A program made the position numbers and the translations under genes. A stretch of 64,000 nt of DNA, taken from Vibrio mexicanus (GTDB lineage: Bacteria > Pseudomonadota > Gammaproteobacteria > Enterobacterales > Vibrionaceae). The stretch's first letter is position 1, and every line of letters starts with the position of its first letter. The DNA is taken from contig NZ_JYJP01000014.1 in assembly GCF_001012815.1 (NCBI RefSeq), forward strand, positions 1-64,000, read 5' to 3'. The notes under the pieces are model-generated. The model made no database searches. It worked only from the letters and a program-made list of their open reading frames with translations, and was not told the origin of the DNA. Shown one piece after another: positions 1 through 8,306 of the stretch.

Positions 1-12
1 TAACCGAAACTG

Positions 13-1223
13 TTAGCTTGTCGCTGCAGCTAAGCGCGGCACTGGCTTGTCGTTGATAGGCAAATGGATGATTGCGGCAGCAAACGCTAACACAACCGTC
101 GACCACCAAATTGGATCGTAAGTCCCGTAATAGTCGTAGACTTTACCGCCGACCCAAGCGCCCAAGAAGCTACCCACTTGGTGCGTAAAAAAGACCAAAC
201 CGTAGAGCGTTGAAAGATAACGTGCGCCGAAGATCTGTCTTACTAGGCCAGAAGTCAGAGGCACGGTACCAAGCCAACAAAAACCAATCGCACCGCCAAA
301 CAGCGCCGCAGTATGCTCAGTAATTGGGAAGGTCACGAAGCTTGCAATCACCATAGTACGCACAAAATAGAGTGCCGACATCACGTGTCTTTTGCTAAAG
401 CGATCGCCCATTACTCCCCAGAAATACGAGCCGAAGATATTAAAAATTCCCACATACGCCAATGCCATCGCTGCACTAGTTGCAGGTAAATTCTGATCCG
501 CTAAATAGCTAGGTAGATGCGTGGCAATAAACATAACATGGAAGCCACACACGAAGAATCCAGCATGAATCAACCAGTAACCTTTATGATTAAACGCCTC
601 GCGTAACGCTTCTTTAAGCGTTTGATTTGATTCAACCGTTTTTGCTTCACCTTGCTCTGAGCGGCTCGACTTCATGAACAGTGCAAATGCGATCATTAAC
701 GTACATAGCATTGCAAAGCCTTGCAGCGCACCTTGCCAACCAAAATCGCTCAACAAAGTTTGCGCCCCTGGAATCATGGCAAACATACCAAATGATCCCG
801 CCGCAGTGGTTAAACCAAATGCTTTTGCCGCATGTTGAGGTGGCACCACTTTCGCTACCGCACCCAATACAATTACATAACTCGTTGCACTCAAACCAAA
901 GCCGACTAATGTCCCTAACGAAAGGTAGAGCATGCTTGGTTCAACAGCGACTGCGGTTAAAAACAGGCCCGCTGCATACGCTATCGCACCGGCGATAATA
1001 ATGCGTTTTGCCCCCCACTTATCTGCTGCCATGCCAACAAACGGTTGGAACATACCAAACAACAAATTTTGCAGTGCAATAGCGAAGCTAAAGAACTCAC
1101 GGCCCACCTCAAAATGCTCGGATACTGGCATCATGAAAATACCAAATGACTGCCGAATCCCAAGGCTAATTATTAAGATCCCTATCCCTAACCAAACCAG
1201 TGGGGAAAACGAAAGATACTCAT
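13..1223 (-). CDS. MFS transporter (5' end frameshifted)
   Basis: A major facilitator superfamily permease of the inner membrane; the substrate cannot be told from sequence. The uninterrupted part (13-1134) has about ten hydrophobic segments and the loop motif GMAADKWGAKR, which matches the MFS signature after TM2. Reading upstream of 1134 in the same frame gives a good first membrane helix (LVWLGIGILIISLGIRQSFG), but that frame has no ATG, GTG or TTG before a stop at 1237-1239. An ATG at 1221-1223 in the neighbouring frame joins it if one base is restored in the TTTTCCCC run at 1202-1209, giving about 403 residues. I take this as the real start. The gene lies 13 bp downstream of a small His-rich ORF on the same strand and is divergent from a LysR gene. 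Confidence 0.8.
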
Positions 1224-1236
1224 GAATGTATGACTC

Positions 1237-1413
1237 TTAATGATGGTGAGTGTGGTCGCCGTGATGACCAGTTTGGTGACAGCCGCTATCTACTGCTTGC
1301 TGAGCAAGTAGCTCAAGCAATGTTGGTGAGTGATGAACCGCGAGCAAAGACAAACCCAGCAGCAGTCCCATTCTCATCAACTGAGCAAACAAAGATTGTG
1401 AATGCATTCCCAT
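1237..1413 (-). CDS. Small His-rich protein, 58 aa
   Basis: An open frame starts at ATG 1413 and stops at TAA 1237, encoding 58 residues. The protein has a hydrophobic stretch at residues 13-26 (LMRMGLLLGLSLLAV) and a C-terminal tail rich in histidine with one cysteine (CHQTGHHGDHTHHH). A membrane-anchored or secreted peptide with a metal-binding tail is the natural reading, and the layout resembles DUF2946-type small proteins, although I cannot assign a family. It ends 13 bp before the MFS start at 1223, so the two are probably co-transcribed. No strong Shine-Dalgarno sequence is visible: ATG 1413 is preceded by GAGTC, and a second ATG lies two codons later. The function is unknown. Confidence 0.5.
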   Translation of the reverse strand: MGMHSQSLFAQLMRMGLLLGLSLLAVHHSPTLLELLAQQAVDSGCHQTGHHGDHTHHH

Positions 1414-1797
1414 GACTCAAATAGTGAAAAATGAGCGCGAAGTGTAGTGATGAGGGAACAATGATTCCAATGACTTTTTTTCAGTCATCACATGCATGAT
1501 ACGCATAGATTAGAAAAATGAAGAATTCGACCGGGAAATAGCCGCTTTTGTATGACATTTTGGTCCAAAACAACCGATTTACTCAACCAATCCAACCCCG
1601 ACTGAGCAAGTTCTTGCTCTAAATGCTGGCAAATACTACCGGCAAACAGTACCGACAAACACAGACGAATAGGTAAAGAAAGGAATAACCGATATTCCGC
1701 TGTGTTTCACACTATTGATTGAATCGCAATCAATAGTCGTCCAATGTATACAAATTGTTACCTGCATCACACTGACTATATACACTGAGAGCGCGCG
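1414..1797. promoter_or_regulatory. Divergent intergenic region with 11-bp inverted repeat
   Basis: A 384-bp stretch lies between the minus-strand His-rich ORF/MFS pair and the plus-strand LysR gene. It contains a perfect 11-bp inverted repeat with a 5-bp spacer (ACTATTGATTG at 1711-1721, mirrored at 1727-1737), ending 60 bp before the LysR start. LysR regulators usually bind interrupted dyads in a divergent promoter region, so this is a candidate autoregulatory operator. An intrinsic terminator is unlikely because no T-run follows the repeat. No other gene is convincing here. Confidence 0.35.
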
Positions 1798-2701
1798 ATG
1801 AACATCCATCAATTGGATCTAAATCTTCTGAAAACACTATTGGTATTGCTTAAGGAAAAGAGCACCAGCCGAGCCGCTGAGCGACTGAATACGAGCCAAC
1901 CAGCGGTGAGTAGGACACTCGCAAAACTCAGGCTACAGCTTAATGATCCGCTTTTTTTTCGTGAATCCCGAGGCTAAAGCTTTCCCCAAAGCCGAGGGCT
2001 TAGCAGAGCGTTTGCCGGTACTTATCTCCGAATTAGAAGAGTTGCTGGCGAACACGATTTTTGACCCTGCACATCTACGCGGTAAAATGACAATAGCACT
2101 TAACGCCTTCACCGCCGAAACGCACGGTTACCAGCTCTATGAAGCAATCACTCAAGCCGCGCCAAGTCTGGATGTCGAAATCGTTAACCTAACGGACAAA
2201 ACCACCATTGATTTGCTGAGTGGAGAAGTCGATTTTTCCATCAACTACTACCCTATCGAAGTCTCTAAAGAGCTCAGACAGATTCCTATCGGCCAGTGTC
2301 ATTTTGGTGGTGTCGTGCGCAGCGATCATCCGCTTGCCAATAGCACTACATCGGTAGCAGAGGCTCTAAAGTACGATATATCAGGCCTTATCATTCCTGA
2401 ATACAACAGCAAAAATATGCGACTTGCCGAATTTGAAGAAGCCCAAAGGGGATTTAAGCCAAAATTTCGTGCTCAATCCATCAACCCTGTTCTCAAGGCT
2501 GTTGAGCAATCTGACCTGTTCTTCGTGGCCCCTAGAGAAATCATGGGGGCTATTTGCAATGAACGCTACTCTTGGGTCGATGTTGAAGATGACAAACAGC
2601 GAAACTGCACCCCGCTGTGTTTGGTGTACAACAACAAACACTCCTATACCGAAAAATACGATTGGGTTGAGCGTCTTTGTCGCCAAGTTTTGAAACTCTA
2701 G
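1798..2701 (+). CDS. LysR-family transcriptional regulator (frameshifted)
   Basis: A DNA-binding transcription regulator, about 301 residues when repaired. The first 59 codons from ATG 1798 give a clear LysR winged helix-turn-helix (RAAERLNTSQPAVSRTLAKL), ending DPLFFRESRG before a TAA at 1975. The effector-binding domain continues in another frame from about 1985 (KAEGLAERLPVLISELEE) to the stop at 2701. A smooth LysR linker (RGLKLSPKAEGL) results if one base is added near 1974 and one near 1984-1990; a single extra base is an alternative repair. It stands divergent from the MFS gene, which it may control. The ligand is unknown. Confidence 0.8.
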
Positions 2702-2828
2702 CGACTTCGATTGCTCTATAGCGAGTACCTAAATATCAAGTATTGGCAAACCTTTAAACCTTTATGTCAGCCTAGGCTGTCAAACTGTATTTAATGGCTT
2801 GCCAAGTACTTAGCTGTGTACCGTTTAC

Positions 2829-3629
2829 TTAGAACTGATAGTTGTACTCGATACGGTGGTCACCATTCGAGAAGTTGGTATTTTCGCTCCAGTTAGCGAA
2901 GTATCGAACGTTAGAACGAGGGTTAATTTGATAGCTGATCGCCGCTTCATGCATCAGCACCGCATCGTCACCTTCCATACCGAAATCCTTAAACGTATCA
3001 GAGCCTGATAACGTGCCCATGTACATTGGGTTGTAGTTAATCCAAATTTGATCTGTCACTTCTAACTTACCGTACATACCCGCAACGTAAAAAGTACCGT
3101 GAATATCCCAACGGTCTTGCGCTTGGCCAGAGCCTTGGCGATCTTCATCCAGTGTTTCACCAAACGCTGCGCCCAAACCAGCTAATGGGTAAAAGTTAAA
3201 TGGCCCCATTTTTGGTAGCGCCTGAATAAAGCTGTAAGAAGCCGTACCTTGAGTACCTGCGTCTTTACTAAAGCCCAGATTAACATCAACTTGCGAACCA
3301 CGGCCATTCGTCAGATCCACACCAAAGTTACGAAAACGAATAGAGTCGATACTGTCGTCCGCACCTCGGCCGTTCCAACCTACAGCTTCGCCAGCAAAGC
3401 CTTTGATTTCGATGATATTCATACCCATCGTAGTATCACTGCCCGTATCGTACGTTTGACCCACTTTTAGGTTCAGACCCTTATCTGTATATCCCATACC
3501 GGCTTGAGTATACACGGCAAGAGGATCAGACATATCTTGAACTTCAGAGTCGTTTGCCGACACGGAAGCTACCACGCTAAAGGAGCACATAAGTGCGATA
3601 AGAGATTTATTTTTGTTTAGGATTGTCAT
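2829..3629 (-). CDS. Predicted outer-membrane beta-barrel protein
   Basis: A 266-residue protein with an N-terminal signal peptide (cleavage likely after SVSA, residues 22-25), followed by alternating aromatic and polar strands and a terminal NYQF. The C-terminal phenylalanine is the usual recognition signal for outer-membrane barrel assembly. Residues 115-260 contain repeated strand-turn units such as WDIHGTFYVAGMYGKLEV. The size would suit a barrel of roughly 10-12 strands. I do not recognise a named family. The gene stands alone, with a LysR gene on one side and an EEP-family gene on the other. It could be a porin-like or structural outer-membrane protein. Confidence 0.6.
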   Translation of the reverse strand: MTILNKNKSLIALMCSFSVVASVSANDSEVQDMSDPLAVYTQAGMGYTDKGLNLKVGQTYDTGSDTTMGMNIIEIKGFAGEAVGWNGRGADDSIDSIRFRNFGVDLTNGRGSQVDVNLGFSKDAGTQGTASYSFIQALPKMGPFNFYPLAGLGAAFGETLDEDRQGSGQAQDRWDIHGTFYVAGMYGKLEVTDQIWINYNPMYMGTLSGSDTFKDFGMEGDDAVLMHEAAISYQINPRSNVRYFANWSENTNFSNGDHRIEYNYQF

Positions 3630-3932
3630 TGTGAAATACTCGAATTAACAATATTTAACGCAACATCCCTTTGCTGAGTTTTGTACCTACAAAATTTAAG
3701 GAAAAACACTCATCAGACCAATGACCTCGGCGAAATACCGTTTATCACAATTTAGATATATCAACCTAACTCCTACCAACTCCGATGTTGAAGAAAAAAG
3801 TTTGTAACACTACAGAGGTAGCGTGAGGAAGTTTGGTAAGTGGCAGTAAGAACGAATAGTTCATTAAGCCGAGTATCTTGAACAAGACAACGAATTTTGG
3901 GTATACAATAAAACAGACGGTAGAATTAAGAA

Positions 3933-4919
3933 GTGAGCTCACCATTGCCAACGCCCAATACAGAATTTGTAGTCTCCACTTTAAATCTGTTTAACTACCT
4001 TGCGCCGCCCAATGCGTACTATCAGCTCGATAATATCTACTCCCAACATGAGTGGGATAAGAAGCAGCGTTGGCTTAAACAACACATCGCTGAGCTAAAC
4101 TGCGATATTATTGGTTTTCAGGAAGTGTTTAGCCCTGAAGAATTAAAGGTGCAGGTCAGTCAAATAGACTATAGGCACTTCGCCTGCATAGAGCGCCCAA
4201 AAGTAGAATCTGACTACATCTATTCAAGCCCTCCGGTTGCACTGGCCTCTCGATTTCCAATTACACAAATTAAGCTTGTCAACACGGATAAGCTGGATCA
4301 CTTCCCTGCGGGTTTTGCGTTCAGTCGTGCTCCCTTACATGTCACCGTAGACATTCCGACATTAGGGTTATGCGATATCTATGTCGTACACCTAAAATCA
4401 CAGCGTTCCAGCATTGAACGACAGGACAAGCAGCCAATTGAACGACAATGGCAAGATGAGATATTTGGTCAGTGGCAATCATCTATTCAAAGAGGTACAG
4501 AGGCTAGGCTACTGCATCAATATGTTGCTCAAACAAAAGCAGAGACTGGCCGGCCGTTTTTGATCATGGGTGACTTCAATCAAGATATCCGTCAACCAGA
4601 GCTCAGCAGCCTGCTTTCAAGAGGTATGTACCGCCAACCTAACTCTGCCGAACAACTTACACTCTATCACCTATACGATAGCTATGAGATTGCGCTGTCC
4701 GTACTCACGCCAAGGCCTCTGACGCACTATGTTGCCGACAGAGGCAGCATATTGGACTACATACTGACCTCTTCGGATTTTAATGCTCAATCAGCAACAC
4801 GCCGAGCCACCATCGTTCGCCATCATGTGAACAACCGGCATTTGATCAGCCCCACGTTCGAGCAAGATCAATTCAGTAGTGACCACGCCTCTGTCTCCAT
4901 CACCATTCAGTGCGATTAG
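3933..4919 (+). CDS. Endonuclease/exonuclease/phosphatase (EEP) family hydrolase
   Basis: A 328-residue metal-dependent phosphoesterase of the DNase I/EEP fold. The family landmarks appear in order: the asparagine strand near the start (STLNLFNY, residues 15-22), IIGFQEVF with the metal-binding Glu (about residues 59-66), the HLKSQR catalytic His (about 151), IMGDFNQD (about 212-219) and the terminal SSDHASV. No signal peptide is visible, so it is probably cytoplasmic. The substrate could be nucleic acid or a small phosphodiester. The frame opens with GTG at 3933 after AAGAAG; no in-frame ATG is available before the conserved strand, so GTG is chosen. It stands alone with no operon partner. 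Confidence 0.8.
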   Translation: MSSPLPTPNTEFVVSTLNLFNYLAPPNAYYQLDNIYSQHEWDKKQRWLKQHIAELNCDIIGFQEVFSPEELKVQVSQIDYRHFACIERPKVESDYIYSSPPVALASRFPITQIKLVNTDKLDHFPAGFAFSRAPLHVTVDIPTLGLCDIYVVHLKSQRSSIERQDKQPIERQWQDEIFGQWQSSIQRGTEARLLHQYVAQTKAETGRPFLIMGDFNQDIRQPELSSLLSRGMYRQPNSAEQLTLYHLYDSYEIALSVLTPRPLTHYVADRGSILDYILTSSDFNAQSATRRATIVRHHVNNRHLISPTFEQDQFSSDHASVSITIQCD

Positions 4920-5134
4920 CAGATAAGCTTTTAACTAGCTGAGGTGTGGAACAGTTTATGTAGCCTAGCGCTTTCAAATAAGTTGTTTACAACTATATAA
5001 CAAGGCTGTTAGCCTATCACCGGGCTGACAGGACGCCCGCCTCGTAAAAGCACCCACCACCTGTATTTCAAATAACATACTTAACTTCTATTGAGTCCAT
5101 AACGAGGATGGCCATAACCCAATATGGAGTTTGT

Positions 5135-5206
5135 ATGCAAAAGCCTATATATCCGTCCGTTCTCCCTTCCACTCGCGCTTTAGCGACTAAGAGAGGAGAC
5201 CAATAA
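5135..5206 (+). CDS. Candidate upstream ORF coupled to the ABA4-like gene
   Basis: A 23-codon frame starts at ATG 5135 with a good Shine-Dalgarno sequence (GGAG, five bases before the ATG). Its TAA stop (5204-5206) overlaps the ATG of the next gene by one base (TAATG). This is the classic arrangement for translational coupling. The peptide (MQKPIYPSVLPSTRALATKR...) shows no domain. An in-frame ATG at 5108 is an alternative start. It may be a leader that tunes translation of the downstream membrane protein, or it may be chance. Confidence 0.35.
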   Translation: MQKPIYPSVLPSTRALATKRGDQ

Positions 5207-5655
5207 TGTCTGCACATCAGTTGTTTGATATAAGTAACCTAATCGCAGTCATTGGTTGGCTCAGCCTCATTGCCGGTGCGTTACCGATTAACCCCTCATT
5301 TCAGCGCTACGCACTCAGGTTCGGAGGAAGAGTCATCCCCATACTCTTATCCGTAGCTTATTTGTGGCTGCTTATCGCCTACTGGGGAAGTACACCCAAT
5401 GGCGGCTATGGCAACCTCGATCAAGTTGCTGCGCTGTTCGCCTCACCTGGAAATCTGACTGCAGGCTGGATTCACTTCTTGGCATTCGACCTGTTCGTTG
5501 GACGCTGGATGATTGATGAAGTTGAAAAATCAGGCACCGCTCACTGGAGGCTTATAATGTTGCTGCCAATCACGTTCTTGATTGGTCCGGTTGGCCTGCT
5601 GCTCCACTTCGCGTTGAAAAGCTTGCTAAACAAAGCGAGATTGGCACACGCGTAA
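5206..5655 (+). CDS. ABA4-like (DUF4281) membrane protein
   Basis: A 149-residue integral membrane protein with four hydrophobic segments (about residues 8-27, 43-61, 86-103 and 117-137). Its motifs GWIHFLAFDLFVGRW and GPVGLLLHF are typical of the ABA4-like/DUF4281 family. Plant ABA4 acts in neoxanthin synthesis, but the bacterial members have no established reaction. The start at 5206 is supported by a strong GAGGAG ribosome site and overlaps the stop of a 23-codon upstream frame. A perfect 10-bp hairpin (5678-5703) follows the gene. Confidence 0.8.
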   Translation: MSAHQLFDISNLIAVIGWLSLIAGALPINPSFQRYALRFGGRVIPILLSVAYLWLLIAYWGSTPNGGYGNLDQVAALFASPGNLTAGWIHFLAFDLFVGRWMIDEVEKSGTAHWRLIMLLPITFLIGPVGLLLHFALKSLLNKARLAHA

Positions 5656-5677
5656 ACAAAACTTTAACCTTAAATAG

Positions 5678-5703
5678 GCACTGCACATTTTAATGTGCAG
5701 TGC
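5678..5703 (+). terminator. Hairpin after ABA4-like gene
   Basis: A perfect 10-bp stem (GCACTGCACA / TGTGCAGTGC) with a 6-base loop lies 22 bp after the stop. It has no following T-run, so it may be a transcript-stabilising or weak terminator structure. Confidence 0.4.
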
Positions 5704-5764
5704 TATAAATCCTTTTCAATTGCGAGTACATTATTGATTGGAAAGGGATAAATGGATTTAGGTT

Positions 5765-6256
5765 ATGGAAATAGTAGTACGACCGACGCACATCAGTGAC
5801 GCCAAGGCATTGAGTGAACTTTACTCGCAACCCAAAGCGCAACGCGAGACTTTGCAACTTCCTCTCTCATCAGAAGCCATGTGGGTCAAACGCCTCGAAT
5901 CCATGCCTGAAGGCGTATACTCATTTGTTGCCGAGATAGATGGCCGAGTAGTAGGAAATATTGGATTTGAACACGCCCAGCGTCCAAGAATCAGTCACTG
6001 CGGCAGTTTTGGTTTGGGTGTGCACGATGATTTTCACGGTTTAGGAGTGGCTAGTCGCTTGATTGAAACCGTCATCGATCTGGCTGATAACTGGCTTCAA
6101 ATCAAACGTCTGCAATTGGAAGTAAACTGCGATAACGAAGCGGCCATCGCATGTTACAAGAAATTCGGCTTTGAGATCGAAGGAAAAGCCATACTTTCCT
6201 GTTTTCGCGATGGTGAGTACAGCGATACCTATTACATGGCGCGAGTAAAACCTTAG
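5765..6256 (+). CDS. GNAT-family N-acetyltransferase (YhhY-like)
   Basis: A 163-residue cytosolic acetyltransferase that uses acetyl-CoA. The acetyl-CoA-binding segment is seen around residues 96-106, where the Q/R-x-x-G-x-G/A loop appears as HGLGVASRLIETV. It is followed by the L-x-L-x-V strand (LQLEVNCDNEAAIACYKKFGF) that closes the GNAT fold. Overall it most resembles the YhhY/RimJ-like subgroup, which acetylates amino-acid or small amine substrates; the substrate here is unknown. The ATG at 5765 follows GGATTTAGG. The gene is convergent with the kinase gene, and a shared hairpin terminator lies between them. Confidence 0.85.
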   Translation: MEIVVRPTHISDAKALSELYSQPKAQRETLQLPLSSEAMWVKRLESMPEGVYSFVAEIDGRVVGNIGFEHAQRPRISHCGSFGLGVHDDFHGLGVASRLIETVIDLADNWLQIKRLQLEVNCDNEAAIACYKKFGFEIEGKAILSCFRDGEYSDTYYMARVKP

Positions 6257-6274
6257 CCTGTCGTTAAGTAAAAA

Positions 6275-6296
6275 CGCATCAACACAAAACTGATGC
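6275..6296 (-). terminator. Intrinsic terminator (convergent)
   Basis: A GCATCA / TGATGC stem followed on the minus strand by GTTTTTAC ends the phosphotransferase transcript. It may also serve the plus-strand GNAT gene. Confidence 0.6.
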
Positions 6297-6297
6297 C

Positions 6298-7281
6298 TTA
6301 TTGCTTCAGTGCGTTTAATGCTCTCTCTTTAACAGACTCAGTGTAAGGGTTGATCTTCCAATGGCTTGGGCTCCACCCTTTTACAAACCGCTGAAAGTCA
6401 GCCCAAGCGAACTCAAACATGGGGCGCCAAGCCCTCTCGACTTCATAGACATCTAAATCAGGCCGATATATTGACAAAGCTTCTTCAAGCGCCTCAAAGT
6501 ACTCATCCAATAATGGCTGCTCCAGCGCAGCGCACTCTTCGGGCTCGACCGCACTGCTGATAAAAAGGGCGACATCCTTCATTGCGCAGCCCTTTCCGAC
6601 ATATTGAAAATCAACCGCGGCGGCGCGGGTATCATCGTCGGAAAAACAAAAGTTAGCCAACTTGGCATCGCCATGGACCAGAGTTTGAAACGGCGCCTCT
6701 TTTAACTTCAAGTCAATCGCTTTCGCAGCTTGCTTTAGAGGCAAGTCTTCCAACGCTGAAAACTCATCTGGGCGGGTATCTAGGTGCCAATATGTTCCGC
6801 TTTCCCATAGCCCTGCACCTTGATCTCCAATGAACTTGGCATGAAAGTGCGCAAGCCAGCGCAGGCAAGCACTTCTCTGTAACGGTGTGGCCTTACTGCT
6901 GATGTTTGGAAAACCTTTCAACGCCAGATCTTCCATGACAATTAACCACTCTCCCTCGCTTTCATGCTCGCACAAAATGCCTAACGCTCCATGAGGTAGA
7001 TCTTGCTGGAGCTGAGGACTAAAGTGACGGTACCAGTTGAACTCAACATTGTAAGATTGGATTTTACGTTGATGTGAGATTGAGCTGTTCCAACCTTTGG
7101 GGTGACTGATGGCTTCCGGCAGGCTTACGTGTTTAATAATAAGGCTTGAGTAATCCTCACTTTCAACGGCGACACGCACCAGCTCACCATAACCACTCCA
7201 TAGGCTCTGAATTGTATCAATGGAGGTGATGTCCTTAATGTCGAGATCGCGAAGGATTTCACTGTAGAGGCTACGGTTCAT
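6298..7281 (-). CDS. Phosphotransferase, protein-kinase-like fold (EcKinase/APH type)
   Basis: A 327-residue enzyme of the small-molecule kinase superfamily (ecdysteroid-kinase-like/aminoglycoside-phosphotransferase type). The catalytic loop LVHGDAKLANFCF (about residues 201-213) supplies the Asp and Asn, and AAAVDFQYVGKG (about 219-230) is the metal-binding DFG-equivalent. The conserved MKDVALFISS follows. The N-terminal lobe contains the nucleotide-binding strand with a lysine (SLIIKHVSLP). The physiological substrate is unknown, and nothing nearby suggests antibiotic resistance. The ATG at 7281 opens the frame. Confidence 0.75.
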   Translation of the reverse strand: MNRSLYSEILRDLDIKDITSIDTIQSLWSGYGELVRVAVESEDYSSLIIKHVSLPEAISHPKGWNSSISHQRKIQSYNVEFNWYRHFSPQLQQDLPHGALGILCEHESEGEWLIVMEDLALKGFPNISSKATPLQRSACLRWLAHFHAKFIGDQGAGLWESGTYWHLDTRPDEFSALEDLPLKQAAKAIDLKLKEAPFQTLVHGDAKLANFCFSDDDTRAAAVDFQYVGKGCAMKDVALFISSAVEPEECAALEQPLLDEYFEALEEALSIYRPDLDVYEVERAWRPMFEFAWADFQRFVKGWSPSHWKINPYTESVKERALNALKQ

Positions 7282-7456
7282 GAGGTCTGCTTATTCATTT
7301 TTAGGCTCGCGTTTGGCGAAAATACCTAACTTTTCGTCGAATTTGCTTGTGAAGTCATAGAATTATCCGTATTCCGGTTTGAATAAAAACCATTCCGCCC
7401 CTAGTATTGATGATTCTGCAATCTACATTACTACTCGCAGGAGTCACTCTACATCC

Positions 7457-8194
7457 ATGAACAATCAGGCAAGCGCTAAGGTCGTTAAACTACCAAATCA
7501 AGCTAGCAATGTCAGTACAATCAACAGTTCAGACGCCCTTGCTATGATCGAACACAGCAGTGAGATGACCATTGGTATCACCACGCCCGTTGGAACCAAG
7601 TTTCGTTGCAAGACTCAGTTTATCGGTACTCACCCAGACAACTTGATCCTGATTGAAATACCTCCGATTTCAAAATCCGATTTGGATTTTTACTTTCAAC
7701 CCGCTTTTTGGACGAGTGTAAGAGCAATATCGCCTCGTGGTGAAGGTGCACAAATTCATTTCAAGTCTCAGATTAAACATATCATTCGAGATCCAATAGC
7801 AATGATTAGCATGACGATACCAAACACCATGCAAATTACTCAGCTACGTAAGGAACCTCGCTACGATATTCAGCTTGAAGGTGCGATTACCCAAGGTGGA
7901 AACAAAACGTATTGTGAAATTCGCGATCTATCGAAAAGTGGTTGTCGTTTCTTTACTGCCCCACTCGGCCCAACTTTCCAAGTGGGTGACGTGATCATGA
8001 TTGAGATAAGCGAAAACGCTAGTCAGCCGCAATGCCCGCCACTCTTCGGTACCGTATGCAACCTGCAACGCTCGACTCATCACTCTCGCTATGGTTTAGA
8101 GTTTAGTGAGTTAGGCAGAAAGAACGCCAAGACACTACTGTCGCGTTTGAGATTCAACGGAACTAAGCTCACCTTCTCAAACAAGACCAATTAA
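7457..8194 (+). CDS. PilZ-domain c-di-GMP-binding protein
   Basis: A 245-residue protein with an N-terminal YcgR-like domain (about residues 30-130) and a C-terminal PilZ domain (about 131-235). The c-di-GMP-binding residues are all present: the RKEPR loop and the DLSKSG motif (D-x-S-x-x-G). By analogy with YcgR it may adjust flagellar or envelope behaviour when c-di-GMP is high. The frame is open back to a TTG at 7379, but the ATG at 7457 (MNNQASAKVV) is the more natural start; a GGAG lies about 14 bases upstream. A strong bidirectional terminator follows. The presence of LapD elsewhere in the window shows that the organism uses c-di-GMP signalling. Confidence 0.85.
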   Translation: MNNQASAKVVKLPNQASNVSTINSSDALAMIEHSSEMTIGITTPVGTKFRCKTQFIGTHPDNLILIEIPPISKSDLDFYFQPAFWTSVRAISPRGEGAQIHFKSQIKHIIRDPIAMISMTIPNTMQITQLRKEPRYDIQLEGAITQGGNKTYCEIRDLSKSGCRFFTAPLGPTFQVGDVIMIEISENASQPQCPPLFGTVCNLQRSTHHSRYGLEFSELGRKNAKTLLSRLRFNGTKLTFSNKTN

Positions 8195-8232
8195 CCAAGT
8201 CATTTCGACGATCTCGAGTAAAACCCAAGACC

Positions 8233-8267
8233 AAAAAAGCCAGTCTGAATCTTCAGACTGCCTTTTT
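8233..8267. terminator. Bidirectional intrinsic terminator
   Basis: A CAGTCTGAA / TTCAGACTG stem is flanked by A6 and T5 runs. It lies between the convergent PilZ gene and gltS. Confidence 0.8.
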
Positions 8268-8306
8268 ACTTTTCGTATTTTAGGACAAGGCGCGCGAGCT
8301 AATCAC

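Noticed and set aside
1490-1705. Minus-strand open stretch (LPIRLCLSVLFAGSICQH...)
   Set aside because: It looks mildly protein-like but has no ATG, GTG or convincing ribosome site after the upstream stop; too weak to call.
1943-2701. Reading the LysR effector domain as an independent gene starting at ATG 1943
   Set aside because: The upstream frame encodes the matching HTH; the split is explained by indels around 1974-1990.
3766-3951. 61-codon minus-strand frame between the outer-membrane protein and EEP genes
   Set aside because: It overlaps the EEP gene start and has no ribosome site or conserved feature.
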